A stretch of DNA of 64,000 bases from Bifidobacterium breve (GTDB taxonomy: Bacteria > Actinomycetota > Thermoleophilia > Solirubrobacterales > Solirubrobacteraceae): contig CAMCUD010000016.1 of NCBI GenBank assembly GCA_945878865.1, positions 45,178 through 109,177 on the forward strand, in the 5' to 3' direction. The notes under the pieces are model-generated. The model saw only the letters and a list, made by a program, of their open reading frames with translations. It was not told where the DNA came from and searched no databases. The stretch's first letter is position 1. The number at the start of each line of letters is the position of its first letter. A program made the translations under genes and the position numbers. Positions 1 to 9,336 of the stretch are shown here, piece after piece.

Positions 1-1
1 C

Positions 2-439
2 TGCGATTTCCGCGTGGCCTCCGACGGCGCGAAGGTCGGCATGCCGCCGGCCAAGCTCGGCCTCGTCTACTCCCACACCGGCCTGCGCCGCTTCATCGAC
101 GCCATCGGCATCAACCGCACGCGCGAGCTGTTCCTGCTCGGCCGCAACATCGACGCGTCGACCGCGCTGGACTGGGGCCTGCTCAACCGGGTCGTCCCCG
201 TCGAGGACGTCGCGTCGACGGCGGTCGGCCTGGCCGAGAAGCTCGCCGGCAACGCTCCGCTGTCGCTGCGCGGCAACAAGCGCGTGATGCGCGAACTGCT
301 GCGCGCCGAGCGCGAGCTCGACCCGGCGATCGAGCAGGAGCTCATCGACCTGCGCCACAGCTGTTTTGACAGCGAGGACTTCGCCGAGGGCGTGAGGGCG
401 TTCGCCGAGAAGCGCCAGCCGAACTGGCAGGGACGGTGA
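2..439 (+). CDS. Enoyl-CoA hydratase/isomerase family protein, 3' part (5' end outside window)
   Basis: The frame is open from base 2 to the TGA at 437-439 and gives about 145 residues of a crotonase-fold protein. What is visible is the C-terminal half: a GMPPAKLGLVYS segment matching the second oxyanion-hole/active-site region, the typical 'DAIGINRTRELFLLGRNID' stretch, the 'A.dwGLlnrVVP' motif and the C-terminal helices ending in a K-R-x-P-x-W type tail. Crotonases usually hydrate trans-2-enoyl-CoA in beta-oxidation, but isomerases and other CoA enzymes share the fold and the N-terminal oxyanion loop is missing here, so the substrate cannot be called. Its stop codon lies at the base of a strong hairpin (439-467). 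Confidence 0.85.
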   Translation, partial: CDFRVASDGAKVGMPPAKLGLVYSHTGLRRFIDAIGINRTRELFLLGRNIDASTALDWGLLNRVVPVEDVASTAVGLAEKLAGNAPLSLRGNKRVMRELLRAERELDPAIEQELIDLRHSCFDSEDFAEGVRAFAEKRQPNWQGR

Positions 440-467
440 CGTTCTTCCCGCTGAACGGGAAGAACGT
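439..467. repeat. Hairpin repeat, copy 1 (ACGTTCTTCCCG arms)
   Basis: A perfect 12-bp inverted repeat: left arm 439-450, 5-nt loop CTGAA, right arm 456-467. The stem continues with one mismatch to 435 and 471. It abuts the stop of the hydratase gene and lies 12 nt from the stop of the convergent Ig-like protein gene, so it could act as a bidirectional terminator, although there is no T-run. A near-identical hairpin lies at 3360-3388, on the other side of the Ig-like gene. Confidence 0.85.
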
Positions 468-478
468 GACCATCCGCG

Positions 479-3256
479 TCAGCGCTTGAGCGTCAGCGTC
501 TTCGTCGTCACCGGGCCGTCGTTGACGCCGGCCTGCAGCGTGAACGTGACCTTCTTCGCCTTGGCCAGCGCCCGCTTGGCGGCCTTGGTGAAGCGGAGGG
601 TGATGGTGGTCGGCCGACCGGCCGCGGCGGAGGTGGTCCCGGTGGCCACGGCGACCGGCTTGCCCTTGGAGAGCTTCAGGCGCTTGGCGGTCTTGCCGTC
701 GAGGGTGAGCTTGGCGCGGGCGGTGCCGGCGTAGGTGGAGGTCAGCTTCACCTGGAAGCCCTTGGCGAGCGCGGCCCGGAGCTTCGGGAGGGCGCCGAGG
801 GTGAGGGTGGGCGGGGTGGGCTGCGGCTGAGGCTGTGGCGACGAGCCGCCGACGTTGTCGCCGCTCGGGCCGGGAGCGAACGGCAGGTCGACAGGCGGGG
901 TGCCGGGCGTCGGCGTCGCCGCACGGCCGAACGACCAGGTGCTGGCACGGACCGTGCGAACGACGATCTCGGCGTCGCCTCCGCGGAGGGGAATGCGGCT
1001 CGCGACACACGGATTCGGGGTTGCACCCTGCCCCGTGCACGCAGACACCGCCTTGCCATCACGGAACACCGTGATGTCGCCGAGCGCAACACCCGAGAGG
1101 AGCGACGCGTCGAACCTGAAGCGCAGGAGCAGCGGGGCTTCCGGGATGGCATCAGGCGCGGTGATGGCGAAGCTCAGACCAAAGGCCGAGTACCCAGAGG
1201 GCGCCGCCCCGCTGGTCACCGCGATCTTGGCCCGCCCCTCGTTCAGCGTGGTCAGTCTGACCGTCACCGGGCGGGCGGGCGTCGGCAGATCGTCAGCTTC
1301 GGCGCCGAGCGATTCGCCGCGCCCAAGGTCACGGTCGAACGTCTCCTGGGGCGCGACCACACGCAACGAACGGCCCATCGGCCCGAGGTCGGCTCCACGA
1401 TCGTCACGCGCGCGCAGTTCGAACGTCCGCCAGCCGCGCGTGGCGGGATCGGGCCGCAGCACGGTTGAGAGCACATCGCCGTCACGGGTGAACGGCTCCA
1501 CAGCGATGCCCTCGGGCGGCGTCACGACCAGCGACACCGGGTCCCCCTCGCGATCCGAGCAGCGTTCCGCGTACGCGCTCTCTCCGCCGGCGACCAGCAC
1601 CTGCGAGGAGACGGGAAGGGAATCGCAGCGGGGCGCCGTGTTGAACGTGCCCGGTCGGACCGCGACCACCGCCTCGGCCGCGGAGGCCCCGCCCCGACCG
1701 TCGGCCCCGGTGATCCGAAGCGTGTCGAAGCCGGCGAACCCCGTGTCCGGCAGATACGTCCCGGCGCTGACGGATGTCGCCGCAGGGTCCTCGGTCGGCA
1801 GCAGCGACCCGATGGGCGCGAACCCGAGCACGGCACCGTGCGTCGGGTCGTCCGCGACGATCGTCACCCGATCGTCTTCGGCGTCGAAGCATGAGACTCG
1901 GATCGGGGCGCTCGTCCCCATGCGCACCACGGGTTCGTCGTAGGCGCCGTAGCCGAAGCCGCGCCCCGGAAACGCGATGCCGCATCCCGGCGCGGTGTTT
2001 CCGTCGGCGACGACCTGGATGGCCTGAGTGACGGTGGGACCGGACCCGCCGGCGCTCAGCACGCGGTAGCCGAAGCTGTCCGGACCGGTGTATCCGGGAG
2101 CGGGCGTGTAGCGATAGCCGTCGTCGGTGAACTCGACCGTGCCGTGTGCCGGAGGCGTGATGATCTCCGGCCCGCCTGGCGATGTGAACCAGCACGCCAG
2201 CCCGCGGCGCGCCGTCGCCCCCGCGCGGACGGTGACCTGTGACGACGACGAGCACTGCGGCCCAAGAGGTGCCGGCGGTGGTGTGACCGACAGCGTGATG
2301 ATCACAGGAGCGCCAAGCACCCCCTGCGCGTCACGCGGGCGTACGGTGAACGCGTCCGGCCCCGTGTATCCGTCGAATGGTGTGTAGGTCGCGGTGAGGT
2401 AGGGGAACTGCGGCGAGATGCTGGCGGGCGCCCCGCCCTGAGCGACCCCGTGCCCCGCCTGGGAGGTGACCTCGAGCCCGACCGGATCGTCTTCGGCGTC
2501 CTGGCAGTACAGCGTCGCGCCGCTCGGCGTGTCGCGGTTTAGGGTCGGCGGGAACATGGGCGGTGAGCAGGTCGGCGCGGTGTTGACGTCCGCCGCGACC
2601 ACGGTCCACGGCACGGTCTGCGTGGCGGACTGGCCACGACCATCAGATGCCCGGTACACCAGGGAGTCCACGCCGGTGTAGCCGGCGGTCGGGGTGACGG
2701 TGACGAGCTTCGAGGTATCTGTCACCGCGCCGGACGTCAGCGCCGCATGGCCGGGCGCTTGCGTGATCTCGATCGTGAGCGGATCACCATCGGCATCAGT
2801 GCAGGCCAGCGTGAACCCCCTCGCCACTCCGGCGCGCACCTTGCGACCTGGGGCTCCAGGTGCGCAGACCGGGAGGGCGTTGGCGGAGGCTGACACACTG
2901 ACCGACTGCGTCACCGGGGCGGACACGCCGCCCGGTGTCACGGCGCGATACGAGAAGCTGTCCGCGCCGTTGTAGCCGGCGGCCGGCAGGTAGCGCAGGG
3001 TCGTGGCGATGTCTCGAGCCACCCGTGCCGTTCCGTGCTGAGGCGGCGTGGTGATCTCGTACGTCGCCGCGTAGTACTCGTCCGTTCCGAACAAGAACCC
3101 GCAGTCAGGAATGAAGCTGGCAAGCGTGTCCGTCCGGACGTCCTTCGTGGGCGGCACCACGCACGTCGGCGCCGCCGCCGACGCCACCCCAGCGCCTCCA
3201 GCAAGCAGGGCGACGACCACGGTCGCGACGGTCAGGACAGGTGCAAGGCGGGCCAT
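479..3256 (-). CDS. Secreted multi-domain Ig/cadherin-like repeat protein
   Basis: A 925-residue exported protein. It has an N-terminal signal peptide (MARLAPVLTVATVVVALL, then an ASA cleavage site near residue 27). At least five tandem beta-sandwich modules of about 100 residues follow; each ends in a motif like Y-x-P-x-x-GYTGxDSFxYR (near residues 90, 190, 292, 385 and, degenerate, 500), as in bacterial Ig/cadherin-like modules. Conserved 'NTAPxC' openings mark module starts. The C-terminal 100 residues are lysine- and threonine-rich (KLTLDGKTAKRLKLSKGK type), a tail I also associate with actinobacterial surface proteins. No sortase motif or C-terminal membrane helix is visible. A TACGAT box 10 nt before the ATG (minus strand) is a possible promoter. 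Likely a surface or adhesion protein; ligand unknown. Confidence 0.8.
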   Translation of the reverse strand: MARLAPVLTVATVVVALLAGGAGVASAAAPTCVVPPTKDVRTDTLASFIPDCGFLFGTDEYYAATYEITTPPQHGTARVARDIATTLRYLPAAGYNGADSFSYRAVTPGGVSAPVTQSVSVSASANALPVCAPGAPGRKVRAGVARGFTLACTDADGDPLTIEITQAPGHAALTSGAVTDTSKLVTVTPTAGYTGVDSLVYRASDGRGQSATQTVPWTVVAADVNTAPTCSPPMFPPTLNRDTPSGATLYCQDAEDDPVGLEVTSQAGHGVAQGGAPASISPQFPYLTATYTPFDGYTGPDAFTVRPRDAQGVLGAPVIITLSVTPPPAPLGPQCSSSSQVTVRAGATARRGLACWFTSPGGPEIITPPAHGTVEFTDDGYRYTPAPGYTGPDSFGYRVLSAGGSGPTVTQAIQVVADGNTAPGCGIAFPGRGFGYGAYDEPVVRMGTSAPIRVSCFDAEDDRVTIVADDPTHGAVLGFAPIGSLLPTEDPAATSVSAGTYLPDTGFAGFDTLRITGADGRGGASAAEAVVAVRPGTFNTAPRCDSLPVSSQVLVAGGESAYAERCSDREGDPVSLVVTPPEGIAVEPFTRDGDVLSTVLRPDPATRGWRTFELRARDDRGADLGPMGRSLRVVAPQETFDRDLGRGESLGAEADDLPTPARPVTVRLTTLNEGRAKIAVTSGAAPSGYSAFGLSFAITAPDAIPEAPLLLRFRFDASLLSGVALGDITVFRDGKAVSACTGQGATPNPCVASRIPLRGGDAEIVVRTVRASTWSFGRAATPTPGTPPVDLPFAPGPSGDNVGGSSPQPQPQPTPPTLTLGALPKLRAALAKGFQVKLTSTYAGTARAKLTLDGKTAKRLKLSKGKPVAVATGTTSAAAGRPTTITLRFTKAAKRALAKAKKVTFTLQAGVNDGPVTTKTLTLKR

Positions 3257-3359
3257 CGAGCGGCGGATCGTACACGGTGGACAGGCTCAATGGTCAGCAT
3301 TCCGTGAACATGGACAGCGAGCCTCGGGCCGCTCCAGCGTCCACCCCGCCTCGAACCGA

Positions 3360-3388
3360 ACGTTCTTCCCGCCCAGCGGGAAGAACGT
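3360..3388. repeat. Hairpin repeat, copy 2
   Basis: A perfect 13-bp inverted repeat: arm 3360-3372 (ACGTTCTTCCCGC), 3-nt loop CCA, arm 3376-3388. The arms are the same sequence as copy 1 at 439-467; only the loop differs. It lies about 100 nt upstream of the Ig-like gene (minus strand) and about 30 nt upstream of the aldo/keto reductase start. Here it sits between divergent genes, so a simple terminator role is less obvious than for copy 1. Confidence 0.85.
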
Positions 3389-3407
3389 CACCGTCGAGCC
3401 GCCCACC

Positions 3408-3413
3408 TACCGT
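3408..3413 (+). promoter_or_regulatory. Candidate -10 box (TACCGT) for a leaderless aldo/keto reductase mRNA
   Basis: TACCGT ends 8 nt before the ATG at 3422 and no Shine-Dalgarno sequence is visible between. This matches the spacing expected when transcription starts at or near the start codon. Confidence 0.4.
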
Positions 3414-3421
3414 GGAACCCC

Positions 3422-4347
<926 letters not shown>

Positions 4348-4351
<4 letters not shown>

Positions 4352-4713
4352 TTGCCCGAGTCCTGAATCTGCGACTTCGCGTCGTCGAGCTGCTTCTGGA
4401 CGTCGTCCGGCACGCCCGACTGCTCCTTGGCGGCGTCGATCGCCGTGGTCGCGGCGGTCTTCACCGACTCCTGCACGGTCTTCGCCGACTCCTGAAGCTC
4501 CTTCGAGGCCTCCTCCGGCGTCTTCTCGCCGCTCTGGACCTGCTGGGCCGTGGTCTTGGCCTGATCGGCGAGCTGCGTGGCCTGCGTCTTGATCTTCTCG
4601 CCCTGCTGCTTGAGGTCGTCGGTCGCGTCGTTTCCACCACACGCACCGAAGGCGAGCGAGGTGGCGAGGGCGGCGGCGACGAGCAGGGCCGCAGGCTTCT
4701 TGGCAGTGGTCAT
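4348..4713 (-). CDS. Small putative lipoprotein with amphipathic helical repeat region
   Basis: A 121-residue protein beginning with MTTAKKPAALLVAAALATSL and a lipobox-like FGAC (C25), suggesting lipid anchoring on the outer face of the membrane. The mature part is charged, rich in K, E, Q and A, and predicted helical or coiled-coil (LKQQGEKIKTQATQLADQAK type heptads); it lacks any known catalytic motif. The ATG at 4713 is chosen over an upstream in-frame ATG because AGGAG (minus strand, 4721-4725) lies 7 nt before it. The gene ends in a 4-bp tail-to-tail overlap with the aldo/keto reductase. Function unknown. Confidence 0.7.
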
Positions 4714-4730
4714 GACATGTCTCCTGTCAG

Positions 4731-4745
4731 GCGCGAATCTCGCGC
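4731..4745. promoter_or_regulatory. Inverted repeat upstream of the lipoprotein gene
   Basis: GCGCGA-ATC-TCGCGC, a perfect 6-bp dyad just upstream of the ribosome binding site of the lipoprotein gene (minus strand). It could be a 5'-UTR hairpin or an operator, or the end of the upstream NHL-protein transcript. Confidence 0.3.
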
Positions 4746-4838
4746 GGGGCGTGCGCAGCCTACGCCTCCGCAAGCTGGCACCTCAACGTGGTTCCGACCG
4801 GGCAACGGCGCCGCGACCGGTGTCTTACGCGGCGCGCG

Positions 4839-7800
4839 TCATTTCACATAGACCGGCCGGCGGAACGTCACGCGCTGGAAGGAGATGCCTTCCGAGCGGG
4901 CGACCACCGACACCCAGTTGATCCGGGTGCGCAGCGCCTTCATCGGGATGCGGTACCGGCCCGCCGAACGCAGTCCGCGCTTGACCAGCGTGCCCTGGCC
5001 CTTCCGCGTCGAGGACACATAGACATCGACCTTCGTCCCGCGCGGGAGCCCGCTCGACCGCCACGTGGCGAGTACGCCCTTGACCTTCGTCCGCTGCAGC
5101 GGTGCCTTCGCGGTGCCCGCCGGCCGCAGCGTCCGCGCCCGCAGCCGGCCGAGCTCGGCGACTTCCTGGACCTTCACCCGGGCCTTCGGGGCATCGACGG
5201 CCCGCAGCCGCCACGTGCCCGCCCTCGGCTCGAGGACGACGATCGCGCTGACCTTGCCGCCGTCGCGCACCTCGGTGTAGAGGTCTCTGCGCTCGCCGCC
5301 GATCCTGTAGGTCACGCCCGTCGGCCCGACCAGCTCGAACCTCGTCTTCGCGTCACCCGAGCGGGCGGTCACGTAGAGCAGCGGGCGGTCACGGCCCACC
5401 GTGAAGCGTCGCTCGGCCGGCGCGGAGGTCGCCGCCGCCGTCGCGGAGATGGTCCGGTACTGCTCGGTGTTGCCGCCGATCCAGTCGATGTCCGGCGGGA
5501 AGCTCGACACGTTCGCCCACCGCAGCCCGTAGCCCACCGACCAGCACCTGAAGAAGCAGACCCGCGTGCTCGCCCCCGCACCGACGTCGGAGATGATGCC
5601 GCTGGCGCTGCCGACGGTGTAGCCGACGAGCTTGCCCGAGACGCTGCCCGAGCCGGTGAAGTGCGAGCGGTTCATCGCCGCCTGCGCGTTGAATTGCAGC
5701 GACAGCGCAACGGCATTGAGCTTGACGTTCATCGACCCGGACGCCTGGAAGGGCAGGATCGCGATCGTGAGGTTCATCGTGCCGCCGGCGAGGCGTCCTT
5801 CGCCGTCGAGGACCGCGATCCCGCCGGACAGGCTCCCCGACCCCGACGTGTTGATCGTCAGCGTGACGTCCTTGATGTGCAGGATCCAGTTGAACGGGTC
5901 GGGCGCGCCCGTCGGCGTCCACCCGCCCCCGGTGAGCGCCGAGATGATGAGCGGGTTGTTGTTCCCGCCGGAGAGCCCCTTGAGGCTGCCGCCGAACGTG
6001 TCGAGCACGATGCCGGTCTGCCCGAGCGGCACGCCCGGGGTCTTGATCTTCAGGCCGAGCTGATCGAGCCGGCTGCCGACGATCCCGCCGGTGATCTCCA
6101 GGCCGCCGACACCGGTGATCTCCGCGCCGCCGGTGAACGCCCAGGAGCTCGTGGCGCCCTGGTACTCGAGCTTGAGCAGCCCGATCTTCCAGCCGCCGGG
6201 GAGGTTGATGCCGTTCCAGCCGATGGAGCCGCCGAGCAGGCGGAACTCGCTTGACGGGGTCGCGTGGATGCCGAGCGCGAACGATCCGACGGGCTGGACG
6301 TTGATGAACGCGCCGAGATCGAAGTTCGGCTTGACCGAGAGGATGAGCCCGCCGCCGTCGGCCGCGTCGAGGTACTCGTTCGAGGTGCCGAGGAAGCCCA
6401 TCGTCAGGCCGCCGACCGTCGTCTGGACGATGCGGGTGAAGTCGAAGACCGTCACGGCCGCGAGGTTGCCCCGCCCGGAGACGGGGTCGGTGGTCGCCCG
6501 CGTGTCGATCTGCAGCCGGCCGGTGCCCCAGTTCACGACAGAGCCGCGGCTCACGCCGATGCTCGTCCCTGGCCCCGACGTGATGAGCTGCTGGCCGTCG
6601 TCGAGGTCGAGCGTCCCGCCGACGACCACGCCGGCGTTCAGCGTGACGTTGCCCGACGCGCGCCACGTGCCGGTCCCCGTCGAGGTGATCGCGTCCGCAC
6701 AGACGGCGACGACACCGATCGTGTGCCCGACCCGCGCACACCCGGACGCACCGCCGGGGTCGGCGCCCGTGGTGAAGGTCTTGTCGGCGCCGGTGGCGAC
6801 CACCGCCCCGCCGCGGAGGCCGACGATCCGGTAGTGGTAGGTGGTGCGCGCCGCCAGCCCCGAGATCGTGGCGGAGGCGGTCACGTCAGCCGACCCGGCG
6901 CCCGCGTCGGTCGCCGTCGTCGTCGTTCCGTACGACGTCGTCGTCCCGTAGTCGAACCGAAACGACGTCGACGCGCCCTGCGGGTTGACCGTCCCGGTCA
7001 GCCGCGCGCCGCTCTGCGTGATGTCGGCGGCGTCCCCGGTGACGACCGTCGGCGAGGCGCCGGGCGGGGCGCCGCCCTCGCCGAGGATCTGGATGCGGTT
7101 GTTCAGCTCGTCGGCGACGTAGACCTTGCCGTTGAGGAACCCCAAGACGTCACTCGGGGAGGAGAACTGGCCGGGGCCGCTGCCCGTCGCGCCGTACGTG
7201 TCGATCAGCGCGCCGGTGCTCTGGTACCGGCGGACGCGGTTGTTGCCGGTGTCGGCGACGACGACGTTCCCGGAGAGGTCGACCGCCACCCCCTCGGGGT
7301 GGTTGAGCTCCGCGCTGCCGATCGTGAGCATGTGGGCCCCGGTCGTGCCGTTGAGCCTCTGGACCCGGTTGTTGCCCTTGTCGGCGACCAGGAGGTTTCC
7401 CGAGCCGTCGAGCGCGAGCCGCGACGGGTCGTTGAACTGCCCGTCGCCGCTGCCTGGCCCGCCCCAGCTGCCCAGCAGGGTCCCGGAGCTCGAGTAGCGA
7501 TCGATCCGGTCGTTCGTGGTGTTGCTCACGAAGACCGTCCCCGTCGACCCGACGACGATGCCGTCGGGGCCCGGCGCAGCGAACGTCGTCGGCGTGCCCG
7601 TCGGCGTCCCGGTCGAGGTGAACCTCCGCACGAGGTTGCCGGAGAAGTCGACCGTCAGCACGTTGTTGGGCGATCCGCTGGCGGGGTCGAACGTGACATC
7701 GGCGGGTCCGCCCGTCGTGCCGAACTTCCCGAGGAACGCCTTCGTGTCCGGGTTGAACCGCTGGACACGCGTGTTCAGCCGGTCGGCGACGACCAGCTCG

Positions 7801-7961
7801 CCGTTGGCCGCTCCGACGCCCGCGGGATCCTGGAACTGCCCGTCGGCCGTCCCCGCCGACCCGAGCTGGTCGAGGTAGCCGAATGCGGCACCGGCGTCGG
7901 CGGGAAGCGCGATGGTGAGCAGCAGGGCGATGAAGGCGGCGAGCATGTGGCGACCGACCAT
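4839..7961 (-). CDS. Secreted NHL-repeat beta-propeller protein with Fn3-like domain and long beta-rich C-terminal region
   Basis: A 1040-residue exported protein. Residues 1-25 are a signal peptide ending in ADAGAA. Residues 27-300 hold about six NHL repeats, a beta-propeller (for example GSWGGPGSGDGQFNDPSRLA and VAVDLSGNVVVADTGNNRVR). Residues 310-400 look like a fibronectin-III-like domain (TGTVNPQG, FDYGTTTSYG, TYHYRIVGL). The remaining 600 residues are Gly/Ser/Thr-rich and beta-rich with no family I recognise; the last 100 are basic and could be wall-binding. The ATG at 7961 is preceded by a GGAAGGG ribosome binding site. Probably a cell-surface scaffold; no catalytic motif is seen. Confidence 0.75.
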   Translation of the reverse strand: MVGRHMLAAFIALLLTIALPADAGAAFGYLDQLGSAGTADGQFQDPAGVGAANGELVVADRLNTRVQRFNPDTKAFLGKFGTTGGPADVTFDPASGSPNNVLTVDFSGNLVRRFTSTGTPTGTPTTFAAPGPDGIVVGSTGTVFVSNTTNDRIDRYSSSGTLLGSWGGPGSGDGQFNDPSRLALDGSGNLLVADKGNNRVQRLNGTTGAHMLTIGSAELNHPEGVAVDLSGNVVVADTGNNRVRRYQSTGALIDTYGATGSGPGQFSSPSDVLGFLNGKVYVADELNNRIQILGEGGAPPGASPTVVTGDAADITQSGARLTGTVNPQGASTSFRFDYGTTTSYGTTTTATDAGAGSADVTASATISGLAARTTYHYRIVGLRGGAVVATGADKTFTTGADPGGASGCARVGHTIGVVAVCADAITSTGTGTWRASGNVTLNAGVVVGGTLDLDDGQQLITSGPGTSIGVSRGSVVNWGTGRLQIDTRATTDPVSGRGNLAAVTVFDFTRIVQTTVGGLTMGFLGTSNEYLDAADGGGLILSVKPNFDLGAFINVQPVGSFALGIHATPSSEFRLLGGSIGWNGINLPGGWKIGLLKLEYQGATSSWAFTGGAEITGVGGLEITGGIVGSRLDQLGLKIKTPGVPLGQTGIVLDTFGGSLKGLSGGNNNPLIISALTGGGWTPTGAPDPFNWILHIKDVTLTINTSGSGSLSGGIAVLDGEGRLAGGTMNLTIAILPFQASGSMNVKLNAVALSLQFNAQAAMNRSHFTGSGSVSGKLVGYTVGSASGIISDVGAGASTRVCFFRCWSVGYGLRWANVSSFPPDIDWIGGNTEQYRTISATAAATSAPAERRFTVGRDRPLLYVTARSGDAKTRFELVGPTGVTYRIGGERRDLYTEVRDGGKVSAIVVLEPRAGTWRLRAVDAPKARVKVQEVAELGRLRARTLRPAGTAKAPLQRTKVKGVLATWRSSGLPRGTKVDVYVSSTRKGQGTLVKRGLRSAGRYRIPMKALRTRINWVSVVARSEGISFQRVTFRRPVYVK

Positions 7962-8121
7962 CGGTCAACCCTTCCGCTGGGCGAAAGACACGGCATCCGC
8001 GACGCGCCGCGGACGTGCACGGGAAAGCCGCGGACCAGGTCCGGACTTCCCCCGGCGAACTTCAGGCCGGACCGTGCGGGAAAAGCCTGGGGGCAGCCGA
8101 CACGGCGTCCGGGCGGGGGCA

Positions 8122-8127
8122 TATCTT
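8122..8127 (+). promoter_or_regulatory. Candidate -10 box (TATCTT) of the biotin operon
   Basis: TATCTT ends 6 nt before the bioB ATG at 8134 and there is no Shine-Dalgarno sequence, suggesting a leaderless bioB message. Upstream, 8032-8046 carries overlapping dyads (GGACC-A-GGTCC and GTCCGGAC) that could be operator sequences. I did not find the TGAAC-type palindrome known for the actinobacterial biotin repressor BioQ. Confidence 0.4.
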
Positions 8128-8133
8128 GCGGCC

Positions 8134-9303
8134 ATGCCGCCGCTGATCACCCGCCAGGAGGCGCTCGAGCTCGGAGCGCTCACCGACCCGAAGGACATCG
8201 AGGCGCTGGTGGAGCGCGCGTGGGCCGCACGCGTCGAGCACTTCGGCGACAGCACGGACATGTGCTCGCTCGTCAACGCGAAGTCCGGCGGCTGCGCCGA
8301 GGACTGCGGGTTCTGCGCGCAGTCGCGCTTCGCCGAGGCCGAGACGCCGATGCACGCGATGATGGATCCCGAGCAGATCCTGGAGCACGCGAAGGCCGCC
8401 GAGGCGGCCGGCGCACACCGCTTCTGCATGGTCACCCAGGGCCAGGGCCTCTCCAAGCGCGACTTCGACAAGCTGCTCGAGGGCGCGAGGCTCGTCAGCG
8501 AGCAGACGAACCTCAAGCGCTGCGCGTCGATCGGCCACATGAGCGTCGCGCGCGCGAAGCAGCTCAAGGACGCGGGCATCCAGCGGATCCACCACAACGT
8601 GGAGACGTCGCGCTCGTACTACGACGAGGTCACCACGACGGTCCGCTACGAGGGCCGGCTGCGCACGATCAACGCGGTGAAGGAGGCCGGCCTCGAGACG
8701 TGCGTCGGCGGGATCCTCAACCTCGGCGAGTCCGAGGAGCAGCGCGTCGAGATGGCGTTCGAGCTGGCGGAGATCAACCCGACCTCGGTGCCGATCAACC
8801 TGCTCAACCCGCGCGCGGGCACGAAGTTCGGCGACCGCGAGTACATGGACCCGTGGGAGGCCGTCAAGTGGGTGGCGATCTTCCGCCTCATCCTCCCCGA
8901 CGCGCTTTTCCGCCTCTGCGGTGGCCGCACCGAGAACCTCGGTGAGCTGCAGCCGCTGGCCGTCAAGGCCGGCGTCAACGGCGTGATGATGGGCAACTTC
9001 CTCACGACGCTCGGCAACACGCCCGAGGAGGACCGTGAGATGTTCGAGGGCCTCGGCCTGAACATCGCCCGGCAGCCCGACAACGGGGCGAACCCGCGCC
9101 CGGACAACCGCACCGGATGGCTCGAGGGCGCGACGCCCGACCCGGTCGGCGACTACCTCGACGCCGCCACGCCCGCCGGCGAGGTCGAGCTCGATGTCCG
9201 GCTCTGGGACCCGTCCACCCAGCTTCGCTACGCGAAGAAGCGCCGTGTCCCACCGCGACCGGACGGGACGTCGAACCGCGTTCCCGCCCAGGCCGGCAGC
9301 TGA
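8134..9303 (+). CDS. bioB: Biotin synthase
   Basis: A 389-residue radical SAM enzyme that inserts sulfur into dethiobiotin, the last step of biotin synthesis. The [4Fe-4S]-SAM motif CxxxCxxC is C54, C58, C61 in GGCAEDCGFCAQ, and the following YYDEVTTT and GGILNLGES segments are family-typical. I start at 8134 because the family N-terminus begins here; an in-frame extension from 7912 overlaps the divergent NHL gene and is low-complexity. The C-terminus is roughly 40-50 residues longer than compact BioB proteins, ending in a basic, proline-rich tail. First gene of bioB-bioF-bioD, with 33 nt to bioF. Confidence 0.95.
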   Translation: MPPLITRQEALELGALTDPKDIEALVERAWAARVEHFGDSTDMCSLVNAKSGGCAEDCGFCAQSRFAEAETPMHAMMDPEQILEHAKAAEAAGAHRFCMVTQGQGLSKRDFDKLLEGARLVSEQTNLKRCASIGHMSVARAKQLKDAGIQRIHHNVETSRSYYDEVTTTVRYEGRLRTINAVKEAGLETCVGGILNLGESEEQRVEMAFELAEINPTSVPINLLNPRAGTKFGDREYMDPWEAVKWVAIFRLILPDALFRLCGGRTENLGELQPLAVKAGVNGVMMGNFLTTLGNTPEEDREMFEGLGLNIARQPDNGANPRPDNRTGWLEGATPDPVGDYLDAATPAGEVELDVRLWDPSTQLRYAKKRRVPPRPDGTSNRVPAQAGS

Positions 9304-9336
9304 CGGCGAACGTCATCCCCGGGGAGGCAGACTGAC

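Noticed and set aside
439..467. Calling the first hairpin a classical intrinsic terminator
   Set aside because: It has no T-run and an almost identical copy lies in a divergent promoter region at 3360-3388, so it is reported as a repeat.
8032..8046. BioQ-type operator upstream of bioB
   Set aside because: The dyads present are GGACC/GGTCC and GTCCGGAC, not the TGAAC/GTTCA palindrome known for BioQ, so only a generic operator can be suggested.
4788..8945. Very long open frames on the plus strand opposite the NHL protein gene
   Set aside because: They are antisense to a gene with clear signal peptide and NHL repeats, are Arg/Asp/Pro/Gly-rich without domains, and arise from the high GC content.
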